The notes under the pieces were generated by a model. The model ran no database searches and was not told the origin of the DNA. It saw only the letters and a program-made list of their open reading frames with translations. Shown here piece after piece: positions 28,694 to 39,085 of a stretch of 64,000 bases of DNA; the stretch's first letter is position 1, and every line of letters starts with the position of its first letter. The DNA comes from Allolobophora icterica (lineage: Eukaryota > Annelida > Clitellata > Crassiclitellata > Lumbricidae): contig OY744605.1 in the NCBI GenBank assembly GCA_963556255.1, positions 64,982,230 to 65,046,229 of the forward strand, read 5' to 3'. A program made the position numbers and the translations under genes.

Positions 28694-31600
28694 TCAGTAT
28701 TGGGTTATAAGAAACAGTTTGTAACTTGACTTAAATGATGCCACAGAAGTACAAGATCTAATATAATTGGGAAGAGAATTCCATAATTTAGGCCCTTGAA
28801 CGGTTACAGTATGAAGTCGAGTGTTTGACTTGCAAGTGTACAGGTGATAATTGTTTCTGCTACGCGTCATATGTTGATGCACCTGGTCATTAGTAACAAA
28901 ATAGCTATCAAAACAGCCTGGAAGCAAACCACGACGATGACAAAACATGAAGACGGATAGTTGCATATGGAAAATGTCTACAAGTTTAAGCAACCTGTCC
29001 TGTTTAAACAGTACAGATGTATGACACATACTACCAACACCATTCACAACCCGTATTGCACGCTTCTGAAGAATATGTAGACGTTTAAGTTTGTAGGAGT
29101 AGCCTCCTGCCCAGATCACAGTGCAGTATTGCAAATAAGGTAATACCAAGCTTGAATATACAAGTTTCATCATAGATTTGTTTAGGAATTTCCTTAATTT
29201 ATAGAGTAGGCCTACAGTTTTAGCTATTTTATTCTCAACAATATGAATGTGCTCAGACCAGCTAAGATTTTTATCAATTATAATACCTAAAAATTTAGTT
29301 GAAGAGGCACTAACTATATCGATGTCATCCATTACAATCTTAAGAGGTGTTGAGGGAACCCTTTTTCTTATACCAGAAAACAATATGTAATTGGTTTTTT
29401 TCAGATTTAAAGATAATCTGTTTGCTCTAAACCAAGTTGAGAGAACGATCAATTCATTGTTGATTAAGGTCGTCAGGACTTGGTAGTCACTTCCTGTAAT
29501 GAAAGCTGACGTATCATCAGCAAACAAAATTAAGTGAAGCATGTGGGAACACTCGGATATATCATTAATATATAAAAGAAAAAGCAACGGACCCAAAACT
29601 GAGCCCTGAGGAACACCACATGTCAAGAAAGCCATATCAGAAAAAGTACCGTCGATAACAACCTGCTGACATCGATTGTTGAGGTAATTAGAAATCCAAG
29701 TAAGAGCAATGCCTCTAATACCATACCTAGGTAATTTTCCAAGCAGGATACTGTGATTAAGGGTATCAAAAGCCTTAGATAAGTCCAAAAAGATACCTAT
29801 AGTGTATCTGCCCTCATCAATTGATTTGCTGATGTGCTCAACAACGTCAAGAATTGCCATACATGTGGAGTGATTTTTTCTAAAACCAAACTGTCTATCA
29901 TAAAGCAGGCCCTCAACATCCAAAAAATCATACAATCTTTTATGCATAACTTTTTCTAGAATTTTTGAAAATGAAGAAAGAATAGATATTGGTCGATAAT
30001 TAGCTATATTAAGACTATTGCCAGATTTAAATAAAGGAATAACCCTAGCATTTTTCATAAGGTTAGGCACAATACCTGTGCAAAGAGATTGGTTAATAAT
30101 GTAAGCCAAGGGAGGCACAATATGATCAATTAGATGCTTAGTAACAGAGACCGGAATATCAGCCAGACCCATAGATTTACTATTATCAAGCTGTTGTAGA
30201 AGTAATCTAACTTCACATTCATCAGTTGGCCTCAGAAATAACGTTTTATCGGTATGCTTTTTCATAAAACTATCATATGAAATCCCAGGATCTGTGATTT
30301 TAGCAGCCAGGTTAGGACCAATCTCAGTAAAATATTTATTGAAAGAATTAACAATAGCAAATGGATCTCCAACCAACTCGCCATTCAGATCAATAACTTT
30401 AATTTTATGCATTGTAGTGTTGTGATTTATTATTGATTTGATAGTTTTCCATGTTTTTTTCAAATTATTTTTATAATCTTCAAATTTATTAGCATAGTAC
30501 TGCTTCTCAGATATGCGCAAAAGAGAAGTCAACTTGTTTTTATAAGTTTTATATGCTCTCAGATCATCTTCATTCTTTTTTGATATATATATTTTATACA
30601 GTTTATTTTTCTGCTTAATTGATTTCATAAGTGATGAGGTTATCCAAGGTTTAAACTTAGATCTATATTGGCGTTTTCGCTTAGTTAAAAGAGGAAAATG
30701 AGAATCGTATGCACTAGTCAAATTGTTTATAAATGAAGAATATGCTATATCAGGATTTGGTTCGTTAGTAACATTCTCCCAATTAAGGAGACTAATAGCT
30801 TTATACATAGCCTCATAATTATCCCGAGACTTAGAGCGACATGTTACAAATTTTGTATTATCATGTATCGATTGCTCACAGGATTTGCTAGGTAACACAG
30901 TAAATATCGGTAGATGATCCGAGATATCTGTACATAAAATGCCAGAGCACTCATTGCCTGTCAGTGTGTTACTAAAAATATTATCGATAAGCGTAGCTGA
31001 AAACATAGTAATTCTAGTAGGCATGTTAATCAAGGGACAAAAGGAAAGTGACAACATGTTATTAACAAAAGTTTGAGTACCAGTATGAGAGTCAGTATTT
31101 AAGATATTAATGTTAAAGTCCCCACAGATATAACACTTATTATTCTGCAAATTAAGTTTACTTAATATCTGCGATATTTCATCATTAAATAAGTGCAAAT
31201 TAGCACCCGGAGATCTGTAGACAGCGCCTATTATGACTGCCAGATTAGAATGTGTAAAAATACGAGCAAAAACTGACTCCATTATTTCAGGAGACGAGAC
31301 CTCAGACTCATTAATCAGTTCAAAACAAAGATTATCATTTATAAGGATAGCAACACCACCACTCTTACCCTCAGGACGAGATTTACAGATAGAGTTATAA
31401 CCTGGGACAAAAATCTGGCTTTCTGTCTCAATGGAACTCCATGTTTCAGTGAGTACTATAATATCAAATTTTGTATTAAAAGCATCCAGAAATGACAGAA
31501 ATGATGCACCATTTTTATTAAAACTTCTTATATTTAAGTGCAATAATTTAACGTTGGGAGACAGGGCATTTAGTTCAATATATTTATCAAATTGATCTTC

Positions 31601-31843
31601 ATCAAAATATATAGTGGGATGTAACGTCAACTGCTCATAGTAATTCAAATCAGGATCACAATCGTCCCTAAGTGTTATAGAGACATCATTAACCAATGTA
31701 AACGGTTCAGTCGTCTGGATAACTTGTGCTATACGTGACAACTGTGGTGAAGAGAAAAGTTGAGTCAAATCATCAACACCGTTCATAACTGGCCCCAATA
31801 GCCTGTTACCAGATATATTGCTCAGGTCTTCCATCTGCATCAA
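28694..31843 (-). CDS. LINE ORF2: endonuclease-reverse transcriptase
   Basis: A 1049-residue protein. An APE-type endonuclease occupies about residues 95-320: LLHLNIRSFNKN, LTETW, an AVYRSPG block, CGDFNINIL, and SDHLPIF. The reverse transcriptase occupies about 560-850: ANYRPISILSSFSKILEKV (~619), FGFRKNHST, FLDLSKAFDTLNHSIL, CGVPQGSVLGPLLFLLYIND, and the catalytic FADDTSAF (~774). A C-terminal region contains LQKRAIRVVNGVG and GPKLWNSLPNYI, typical of CR1/L2-type elements. It nicks DNA and primes reverse transcription of its own RNA. No internal stop or frameshift was seen. Confidence 0.95.
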   Translation of the reverse strand: MMQMEDLSNISGNRLLGPVMNGVDDLTQLFSSPQLSRIAQVIQTTEPFTLVNDVSITLRDDCDPDLNYYEQLTLHPTIYFDEDQFDKYIELNALSPNVKLLHLNIRSFNKNGASFLSFLDAFNTKFDIIVLTETWSSIETESQIFVPGYNSICKSRPEGKSGGVAILINDNLCFELINESEVSSPEIMESVFARIFTHSNLAVIIGAVYRSPGANLHLFNDEISQILSKLNLQNNKCYICGDFNINILNTDSHTGTQTFVNNMLSLSFCPLINMPTRITMFSATLIDNIFSNTLTGNECSGILCTDISDHLPIFTVLPSKSCEQSIHDNTKFVTCRSKSRDNYEAMYKAISLLNWENVTNEPNPDIAYSSFINNLTSAYDSHFPLLTKRKRQYRSKFKPWITSSLMKSIKQKNKLYKIYISKKNEDDLRAYKTYKNKLTSLLRISEKQYYANKFEDYKNNLKKTWKTIKSIINHNTTMHKIKVIDLNGELVGDPFAIVNSFNKYFTEIGPNLAAKITDPGISYDSFMKKHTDKTLFLRPTDECEVRLLLQQLDNSKSMGLADIPVSVTKHLIDHIVPPLAYIINQSLCTGIVPNLMKNARVIPLFKSGNSLNIANYRPISILSSFSKILEKVMHKRLYDFLDVEGLLYDRQFGFRKNHSTCMAILDVVEHISKSIDEGRYTIGIFLDLSKAFDTLNHSILLGKLPRYGIRGIALTWISNYLNNRCQQVVIDGTFSDMAFLTCGVPQGSVLGPLLFLLYINDISECSHMLHLILFADDTSAFITGSDYQVLTTLINNELIVLSTWFRANRLSLNLKKTNYILFSGIRKRVPSTPLKIVMDDIDIVSASSTKFLGIIIDKNLSWSEHIHIVENKIAKTVGLLYKLRKFLNKSMMKLVYSSLVLPYLQYCTVIWAGGYSYKLKRLHILQKRAIRVVNGVGSMCHTSVLFKQDRLLKLVDIFHMQLSVFMFCHRRGLLPGCFDSYFVTNDQVHQHMTRSRNNYHLYTCKSNTRLHTVTVQGPKLWNSLPNYIRSCTSVASFKSSYKLFLITQY

Positions 31844-32507
31844 CTAAGAAAATTTTAATATAAACAACACTTGAGTAGGGCATCATAATACTCATCAATA
31901 TTCTTCCCACATAAATCATAGTAGGCACAAGCCAATCAATCTTGATTAAATAAACCAATACGAAAGTAAGTAAAAGACCACACAAAATAATGCTCATGTA
32001 ACTAAACAAACACAAAAGATCAATGCTGAAAAATAAAAAGGCAACAAAAATGTGTGCATACTTCACACCAAACAGAAACAGCACAAATGCACAAGTAATT
32101 GTGACATTTCCACAATCCTTACAAATAATTAAAGATAACATAGAAACCTGCGAAGAAAAAACAGCGCAGGAACAGTGCAAGAACCGTGGGATGGTCGGAC
32201 ATTTTTACAGCAGAACAATTGTATCCCGAATTCCATCAGGACTCAGAGTTGATCTGTCGAACCCAGCAAATCTGCCAAAACTCCAGAACCGTCAAAAGGT
32301 GTGCGAAGGTTCATTATGGCAGCCATTCACTGGCAAGACCCGGCGACGAAGGGAAAACAGCTCACAGAAACGACAGACGGTCGACGAGGAACATCATGAG
32401 AGAGGCGCGACAGGTTTGTTGTGGCAGCTTGCATTGATGAGGCCTGGCAACGTAAAAACTCAACTTCTGAATCCTCTGGAGAGTCGATGACGAAATAGAG
32501 TTCTGTG
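31844..32507 (-). other. Inter-ORF region of LINE with a hydrophobic frame
   Basis: 660 bp separate ORF1 and ORF2. A 124-codon minus-strand frame (31806-32180) overlaps the start of ORF2 by ~38 bp and encodes a very hydrophobic, phenylalanine/leucine/isoleucine-rich sequence. It may be chance from T-rich sequence; I do not call it a gene. Confidence 0.4.
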
Positions 32508-33392
32508 TTACACATTGGGCACACTTGTGAAGGGGTCCACTTTGATAATTTTCCCAGTATCGGCAGAGATTGCGTAAATTTTGCCATTCCATGACCATGA
32601 CTCTTTAAACTTGGAGTCCTTATGGAGGCGTCCCAGAAGCTGAGCATTACAGAGTGTCAAGTCTTCAGAGATTTTTATTCCCGAGCCTTTAAGCTGGCGT
32701 CGGCTTCGCAACACCTGGTATCTGGCTTGGATTCCGGCGAAGGTGACCAGTACAATCGGAGGTCTCGCTCGCTCACGTCTTACTGGTATAAGTTGTAGCT
32801 GTACAATGTCAGCTGGCTGGATTGTAACAAGATTTAGCTTGTCATGACAGAATGTTATAAATGATTCTTTGGCATTCACATTATCAACTGGAAGCCCGCT
32901 AATACGTAGTTTGGCATAGCGAGACTCCTGGTCAAGATCATTATTTGCTCTTTTTAATTGCAAAATCTCAGCAGACAAGTGGTCGATTCTGGAGGATGCT
33001 GCCCTCATCAGTTCAGTCTCATGTAGCCTAGAATTTTCAAGACTATGATATTTTTGGTCCACGTCCAGCAACTTTTCTTCGATTTTGACGACACGAGTGT
33101 CATGGCAGGAGGAGAACTCATGAAAATCCTTCTGCAGTTGATCGTATCTATCGTTCATTTGCAGAAAATGGTCATTTAGTGATTTGGAAAACTGAATTTG
33201 CGCACGTTCCTGACCTTCTTCTATTAGCTTAGCCAAATCGGACCTTACCATATACATCGATTGTGTGATGGAGGACTGTATAAGTGATGTAATGTCAGAC
33301 CTAGTTAGCTGATCACATTGATGAACAATGGAACTTAGGTCCTGAGAACCCGTGTCCTCCTTCCTCGACTTTTTTGAACTCCGGTCAGTCAT
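32508..33392 (-). CDS. LINE ORF1: coiled-coil RNA-binding protein
   Basis: A 294-residue protein with a basic Ser/Lys-rich start (SSKKSRKEDTGS), an extended coiled coil over roughly residues 60-165 (many LQKDFHEFSS, LSAEILQLKRANNDL-type heptads), then an RRM-like region (LRISGLPVDNVNA, KLNLVTIQPADIVQLQLIPV) and a C-terminal domain (GSGIKISEDLT, SWSWNGKIYAIS). This matches the trimeric nucleic-acid chaperone ORF1 of CR1/L2/L1-type LINEs. It lies 5' of ORF2 on the same strand. Confidence 0.85.
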   Translation of the reverse strand: MTDRSSKKSRKEDTGSQDLSSIVHQCDQLTRSDITSLIQSSITQSMYMVRSDLAKLIEEGQERAQIQFSKSLNDHFLQMNDRYDQLQKDFHEFSSCHDTRVVKIEEKLLDVDQKYHSLENSRLHETELMRAASSRIDHLSAEILQLKRANNDLDQESRYAKLRISGLPVDNVNAKESFITFCHDKLNLVTIQPADIVQLQLIPVRRERARPPIVLVTFAGIQARYQVLRSRRQLKGSGIKISEDLTLCNAQLLGRLHKDSKFKESWSWNGKIYAISADTGKIIKVDPFTSVPNV

Positions 33393-33399
33393 TATGAGC

Positions 33400-33878
33400 A
33401 GGGAAGAATTGGCTGTGACAAATGTTAGCTAATAATATGACAGGTAATGAACTGACCATGTAATCTGACAGATGGTAGAAAAACAGCAAACCATCCGATG
33501 ACCTCGACAGATATCGCAGAGTTCAATCCACACGGTCATACAGCTTGGTATCGCTTAAATTTCTGTTGTTCCGTATTTCACAACAACGACGTCCGTTTCA
33601 TTGTTCAAGTAGTCAGTTCTTTGCAAGTACTTTAGCAGATACCAGGTGGAAGAAGTGCTCGATACGACAAAACCGTCTCTTTTAAACTCCTTTTAGACTT
33701 TCTGCAAACGGGAGAACTGACTGAGGCAAATATTTACCGAGAACATGACAGAAGATAAACTGACCAATGGCCTGACAGACGACAGTTAGTAGAAAATAGT
33801 AAACTTTCCGTTGACCTCGACAGACTCACCCAAGGTCAGTCCACGCGACCAGGTATCACACGACTAGGTAGGTATTGA
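33400..33878 (-). promoter_or_regulatory. LINE 5' UTR with two tandem monomers
   Basis: Two diverged direct repeats start at about 33437 and 33743 (spacing about 305 bp): ACTGACCA(T/A), TGACAGA, GTAGAAAA, CCG(A/T)TGACCTCGACAGA and CCACxCG blocks recur in order. Monomeric tandem 5' UTRs act as internal promoters in some LINEs; that role is inferred here. Confidence 0.65.
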
Positions 33879-33897
33879 TTGATTTCGAACGTTTAAT

Positions 33898-34434
33898 TTA
33901 CGTTCCAGTTAAAACGTTCTCGTTAAACGTTAATTTTTCTGTGCTAACTTTGGTTTTATTTTTAATTTTTTCTTTCATATCGTTGAATTTCACAAACTCG
34001 CTTAGAATTAGCGAATATTCAACGTCTGAAATATTGTCGTCCACAAGAGCTTTTGAAATAAGGCTACTGATTGTGTTTAGTTTTGCTTCCGCTAACGTTT
34101 TAATCTTTTCGTGCTTTGTCAATTTCAGTGCAAGCTTCTTACTAACTTGTCCCCCGATTATAATTAACAATCCTACACCTACTGCCGTACCTGTTGCTAT
34201 CGCTATGGCCGGAGTTGCAATTACAGTAGCCAGAGCTGCCAGACCCGAGCTGCTGAGCCCCATCACAGTTACTATTAGAGCGTTGTCGATTACGCTAATC
34301 ATTCTTATGTTCCTACGATACTTTGTACTTAAGGCAGTCCTTTTATCGCGTTCTTGTTCGATTTCTTTTTGAATTTCGTTAATTTTTTTAAAACGATACG
34401 ATTGCGCTGAATTTTCCATTTGTTTATATTCCAT
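33898..34434 (-). CDS. Two-helix membrane protein of the virus-like element
   Basis: A 178-residue protein. A charged N-terminal helix (residues ~1-40) is followed by one or two hydrophobic segments (~47-95: VIDNALIVTVMGLSSSGLAA and a GTAVGVGLLIIIGG stretch), then a lysine-rich helical C-terminus with HEKIKTLAEAKLNTISSLIS and DDNISDVEYSLILSE. It is of a type seen in related elements, but the function is not known. The hydrophobic pair suggests membrane insertion. Two start codons are possible (MEYKQ and MENSA). Its 3' end lies just 12 bp from the LINE insertion site. Confidence 0.65.
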   Translation of the reverse strand: MEYKQMENSAQSYRFKKINEIQKEIEQERDKRTALSTKYRRNIRMISVIDNALIVTVMGLSSSGLAALATVIATPAIAIATGTAVGVGLLIIIGGQVSKKLALKLTKHEKIKTLAEAKLNTISSLISKALVDDNISDVEYSLILSEFVKFNDMKEKIKNKTKVSTEKLTFNENVLTGT

Positions 34435-34457
34435 TATAACTATTAAGATTTTTAAAT

Positions 34458-34859
34458 TTAAACGTGGTAATTAATGTAGCATAGCGAATCTTTTTCGTCA
34501 ATGATAACTACGGAATCGGAATTGTTTTGAATAGTAATAACAATGTCTTCTACATCTTCGCAAATGGTTGAGTCTTGCAAGCTACATCTCTTTTCTTTAA
34601 TCGCCTGTCTAAGCGTTACTAGACAGACTCCCCTAGTTAGTCGAACGCCAAATCCTAGCTCTTGCGAGACCGATGATCTGGGTTGAATTGTGATCGCTCC
34701 TTGTGCGAAAATCTCCCAACGCTGTGAGCCCGGTTGTCTTATAGCCCGATGCGTTACTTCTTTAGGCAACCAAAATACTGATTCTGGTCGAGTTCTAACT
34801 CTCCTCGGAGAATTGCGTTTTGTTATAAACTTGTGTATTGGCATACCGTATCCCGACAT
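34458..34859 (-). CDS. Unknown 133-residue beta-rich protein
   Basis: An open frame with a clear ATG behind a TATA-rich leader. The N-terminus is basic (KRNSPRRVRTRPES). The rest alternates hydrophobic and polar residues as in beta-strands, with a GVRLTRG block and a C-terminal IVITIQNNSDSVVIIDEKDS-like stretch. That last stretch is faintly reminiscent of the dUTPase motif around its N-S and GD positions, but the catalytic motifs are not visible, so I do not call dUTPase. Probably a virion or accessory protein of the element. Confidence 0.5.
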   Translation of the reverse strand: MSGYGMPIHKFITKRNSPRRVRTRPESVFWLPKEVTHRAIRQPGSQRWEIFAQGAITIQPRSSVSQELGFGVRLTRGVCLVTLRQAIKEKRCSLQDSTICEDVEDIVITIQNNSDSVVIIDEKDSLCYINYHV

Positions 34860-34890
34860 TTTATATATTATATATTTATATATTTTTTAT
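34860..34890 (-). promoter_or_regulatory. AT-rich leader with TATATATT repeats
   Basis: TATAAATATATAATATATAAA directly precedes the ATG of the 133-residue gene; one of the clearest examples of the shared leader type. Confidence 0.5.
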
Positions 34891-34895
34891 AACCT

Positions 34896-35519
34896 TTACA
34901 GAATCATACCAAGTAGGGGTCCAAGGATTGGAATACTAGAAAGTACTTTTGAAATAGGATTGTCGTTTCCAAGAATCAATCCTGCACCATTGACAAATCC
35001 AGAACCTCTGCGCATGTACAGTCCTTCTCCTAGACCGTCTAATCCCGATCCTGACCATGGTTTCAGGTAAAGACCGGCTGCGTGAGGAACCATCTTGTAG
35101 CTTCTTCCTCCTTTCTTTATGTATAAAGCACCTCCATTAACACCCGATCCCATTATCTTACTTACTCCTGTACTAGCTAATCCGCTTAAAGCTCCAGTTG
35201 CAAGACTTGGCAGAACGCTAAAAAGAAGAAATTTTCCAGCTGTAGCTAGAAGTGGTAATAACGCTGGAAGAAAACCACCTTCGACTTTCATATTATGGTG
35301 TATTTGCGTTTTGCTCATTTTGAGCGCAGTACCCGTTCCATTCTGATATGCTTTCGCCATTTTATTAATTTGTGCTCGTGTAAGAGCTAAAACGTGCTCA
35401 CCGGATAGATCTCCGTGAGTTAGTCTTATACTCGTTCCTGTCCCTGCTTCAACTGCGCGTTTAATTTTGTCCTTTTGTCCATCCGAAACATTAACTTTTG
35501 TATTCGTATATCGACTCAT
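34896..35519 (-). CDS. Putative membrane-active virion protein
   Basis: The chosen start is the ATG at 35517-35519 (MSRYTNTKVNVSDGQ), which follows a TATATATATAA leader; the open frame extends further upstream only as leader. ~207 residues. An N-terminal region of paired repeats (KIKRAVEAGTGTSIRLTHGDL and INKMAKAYQNGTGTALKMSK) is followed by GGFLPALLPLLATAGKFLLF, a hydrophobic/glycine-rich core with further hydrophobic segments, and a glycine-rich tail with the hydrophobic end SSIPILGPLLGMIL. This protein type recurs in this element group and resembles membrane-lytic minor capsid proteins in layout; the role is inferred. Confidence 0.7.
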   Translation of the reverse strand: MSRYTNTKVNVSDGQKDKIKRAVEAGTGTSIRLTHGDLSGEHVLALTRAQINKMAKAYQNGTGTALKMSKTQIHHNMKVEGGFLPALLPLLATAGKFLLFSVLPSLATGALSGLASTGVSKIMGSGVNGGALYIKKGGRSYKMVPHAAGLYLKPWSGSGLDGLGEGLYMRRGSGFVNGAGLILGNDNPISKVLSSIPILGPLLGMIL

Positions 35520-35582
35520 TTTATATATATAATTGAAATTAAAAACTTTAATACCACGATAATTAATTTTCACACTTCTCTA

Positions 35583-35780
35583 TTACCAGCCTCGGCGGCT
35601 TAGAGTGTTTCCTGTTCTCTGTCCTCTGGTCCAGATTCCACGATTATAAATAAGTTTGCTGTTTCTCGGTTGGACTTTTGCAGTACCATAGTCTATATGA
35701 CGTCTGGGGCATTTGGATGACTCGTCCTCGGGTGCATGGAATACTGTAGGATGTAGGACACGACCTGGCCTTATCGCTGA
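35583..35780 (-). pseudogene. Truncated basic open frame at the element's right edge
   Basis: A minus-strand frame of ~65 codons with no ATG, rich in Arg/Lys (CPRRHIDYGTAKVQPRNSK, IWTRGQRTGN, ending SRRGW). It ends 60 bp before the putative membrane-active protein gene. Its upstream part runs into a plus-strand reverse-transcriptase remnant, so it is probably the 3' end of a viral gene that lost its beginning. I do not recognise the family. Confidence 0.35.
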
Positions 35781-36895
35781 CCTGCTAGGGGCGACAATCT
35801 TCAAAAAGAGGGTTTTGGACTGCGCACTCCAGAATCATTCCGACGTAATTTATCGCTCATTGGAGGAACTGTCGAGTCTTCAAGCACAAAGTGCCTTCAC
35901 CTTGCTGCGGTCAAACTTTGGAGCGGCGAGGCGGATTTACGTGTCACCGATCAACCCCATACCGGAATCATCCAATACTAGAAACAACGGACAACCAGAT
36001 GCGGAGCGGTCTGGAACAGTTTCTTAATGTCAAGCTCAACGATGTCCAGTGGAAGCAGGCAACTCTTCCTTTTGAGATGGCGGTCTGGAGATTAGACGGG
36101 TGTCGATGCTGACTTCTTCTGCATATTTAACGTCAGCTGGATCCACCAAGTAACTCGAGTCTACCATACTCGGATGTGAGAGCAGAAGAGACGAATATAA
36201 GAACCAGATTCTGGTGGCTCGCGGCTAGATACAGCCGGGGGGGGGGGGGGGAGAGTGGAGCCTACTGTCACTGGGCAGATTGTCTTGGACAGACCATCGA
36301 CTGAGTAGGATAGAGGGAGGTCTGGATGTCATACATCGATCCATTTTACCGGGTGAAACTAGTAGCAGTGTCTTCGCCTCACTCTGGAGACTGGCTGTTG
36401 ACCCTGCCTGTTTCATCTTGTGGCCTGTGTACCGATAATGAGGCCTTCCACATAGCGGTCACCCTAGCCTTAGTTTTAACCAATGTGCACCGCAACAGTG
36501 TCTTTGTGTTGAAAATTTGACCCAACAGGGCACCACGACTTAGTTTGCAAACTGTCAAGTGGACGATCTAGCACACACTTCGCCATGAATGACATCATCT
36601 AGAGATCGCGTCATACAGCATACATCCCTAGCTTGAAGGAGCCCACTGGCTTTCTTCGCATTGATGGCAAACGACGTGACGGAACCACACTTGTCCCATG
36701 GGGGGGGGGGGCAAATACCTCGCCTGGGGCGCAATGTCCACACGTGTGTAGCATCTTGTGTTCATTGGACATCGATAATAGCCGGTGGTGCAGCGGAGCT
36801 GGAAGCCCAGAGGAACAGGCAAGTCACTCAGGCCTCCCCTCATCGTTAGTTCAAGAATCGTTGTTATTCTTCGGATTGTATCTTAGAGCATGATG
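35780..36895 (+). pseudogene. Decayed retrotransposon reverse-transcriptase C-terminus
   Basis: Plus-strand pieces in shifting frames: LLGATIFKKRVLDCALQ, FTLLRSNFGAARRIYV, then after a frameshift near 35985 EQFLNVKLNDVQWKQATLPF, later a VSSPHSGDWLLTLPVSSCGL block (36365-36430), and KEPTGFLRIDGKRRDGTTLVPW (36635-36705), ending in SPEEQASHSGLPS. These blocks match, in order, the C-terminal half of a class of invertebrate reverse-transcriptase-like proteins. Poly-G runs (36237-36252, 36699-36710) and stops interrupt it. It lies against the right edge of the virus-like element and may have replaced its end. Confidence 0.75.
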
Positions 36896-36915
36896 GATTA
36901 TTTAAACCTCGAGAA

Positions 36916-38349
<1,434 letters not shown>

Positions 38350-38353
38350 TTAA

Positions 38354-38745
38354 AGCCCTAGGTTTTAGGTTTGGCGGTTTCCCTCGTAGAATGAAGTGAC
38401 CAACGACTGTAGGCGGTTCAAGTAAGCATCTGTCGGCCAATGGGCGTTGATTTCATTTTGGTTTACACATCTTACAAGCATAGGCTGCTGAATTTAATTA
38501 TATGCATAGCCTAGGCAACATCGTCCGCTTTGTGGAATGGAGGCGAGGCGCAGGGACGGTCGGTCGATCGGTGGTAGCCCCCACCCTAGGCCCTTCACCC
38601 TCCCTCTGGCCCTCTAGCGGTCGGACGGATGGATGGAGATGCATCGCTAGGGCAGACTAGACCCGACAGGGCATACCCCGTACAGGCCCTACCTCGATCA
38701 ATTGACCACTTGTATATATATAACCGAGCTGTGGGTCGACTAATT
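38354..38745 (+). repeat. Left terminal inverted repeat of TTAA transposon
   Basis: Pairs with 42606-42917. Near-identical from 38354 to ~38612, then a ~75-bp segment unique to the left arm (~38613-38687), then pairing resumes through GATCAATTGACCACTTG and TATATATA to ~38745. Confidence 0.88.
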
Positions 38746-38929
38746 TGTGTATACGAAAGCCAGGTAAGCTGGCTAGAGGTCATACCTGTACTTCTAGAAT
38801 GTATACAAGTTGTTCCAATTATCCAAATTTACCCCCCCATACACTCATATTACTATGGAGTTCATTGCTATGAAGATACTTACAGGGTTGAGAAACAAGT
38901 CTGTAGTTTCTATATGCGATTAGATTGCC

Positions 38930-39045
38930 ATGAACAAATACGAACTTACTATTGTGGTAGATGGCGATCAAGAGGAAGCCATACGGGCATTTTTTGCTCA
39001 CAACAACTGGAATTTTGAAAAAATTGGTAATTATGAAGACGATGC

Positions 39046-39085
<40 letters not shown>

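Larger units (their letters stand above)
28131..33878 (-). mobile_element. Full-length CR1/L2-like LINE, apparently intact
   Basis: A 5.75-kb non-LTR retrotransposon lies between the two-helix membrane-protein gene and the broken conserved gene. It has a 7-bp target duplication TTGATTT at 28124-28130 and 33879-33885. In minus-strand order: a 5' UTR with two diverged monomers (33400-33878), ORF1 (33392-32508), a 660-bp inter-ORF region, ORF2 (31843-28694), and a long 3' UTR that contains an (AAT)n run at 28543-28566 and ends AATAAAGTTTGTCATTGTC. Both ORFs are open, so it was recently active. It did not interrupt a coding region directly. Confidence 0.9.
17950..35780 (-). mobile_element. Endogenous Polinton/adintovirus-like DNA virus element
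   Basis: A block of minus-strand genes contains a protein-primed-type PolB, an adenain-like protease, a capsid candidate, small membrane-active and basic virion proteins, and fibre-like proteins. The genes are packed with short AT-rich gaps, unlike the host sequence around. Without the nested LINE (28131-33878) the element is about 12 kb. No terminal inverted repeats, integrase or packaging ATPase were found, and the right side runs into a decayed retrotransposon, so the ends are probably incomplete. Several genes are broken (see individual entries) while PolB motifs, protease and capsid candidate remain open. Assignment to the broad Polinton/adintovirus/Polinton-like-virus group is from PolB plus protease plus capsid-type gene content; the exact family is not settled. 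Confidence 0.88.

Noticed and set aside
32023..32490. 155-codon plus-strand frame
   Set aside because: Lies antisense in the LINE inter-ORF and ORF1 region with no recognisable content.
17950..35780. Terminal inverted repeats for the virus-like element
   Set aside because: I compared sequence near both apparent edges and saw no convincing inverted match; ends left open.
36225..36720. Poly-G runs as regulatory or G-quadruplex elements
   Set aside because: They interrupt a decayed reverse-transcriptase frame and look like homopolymer expansion or base-call problems.
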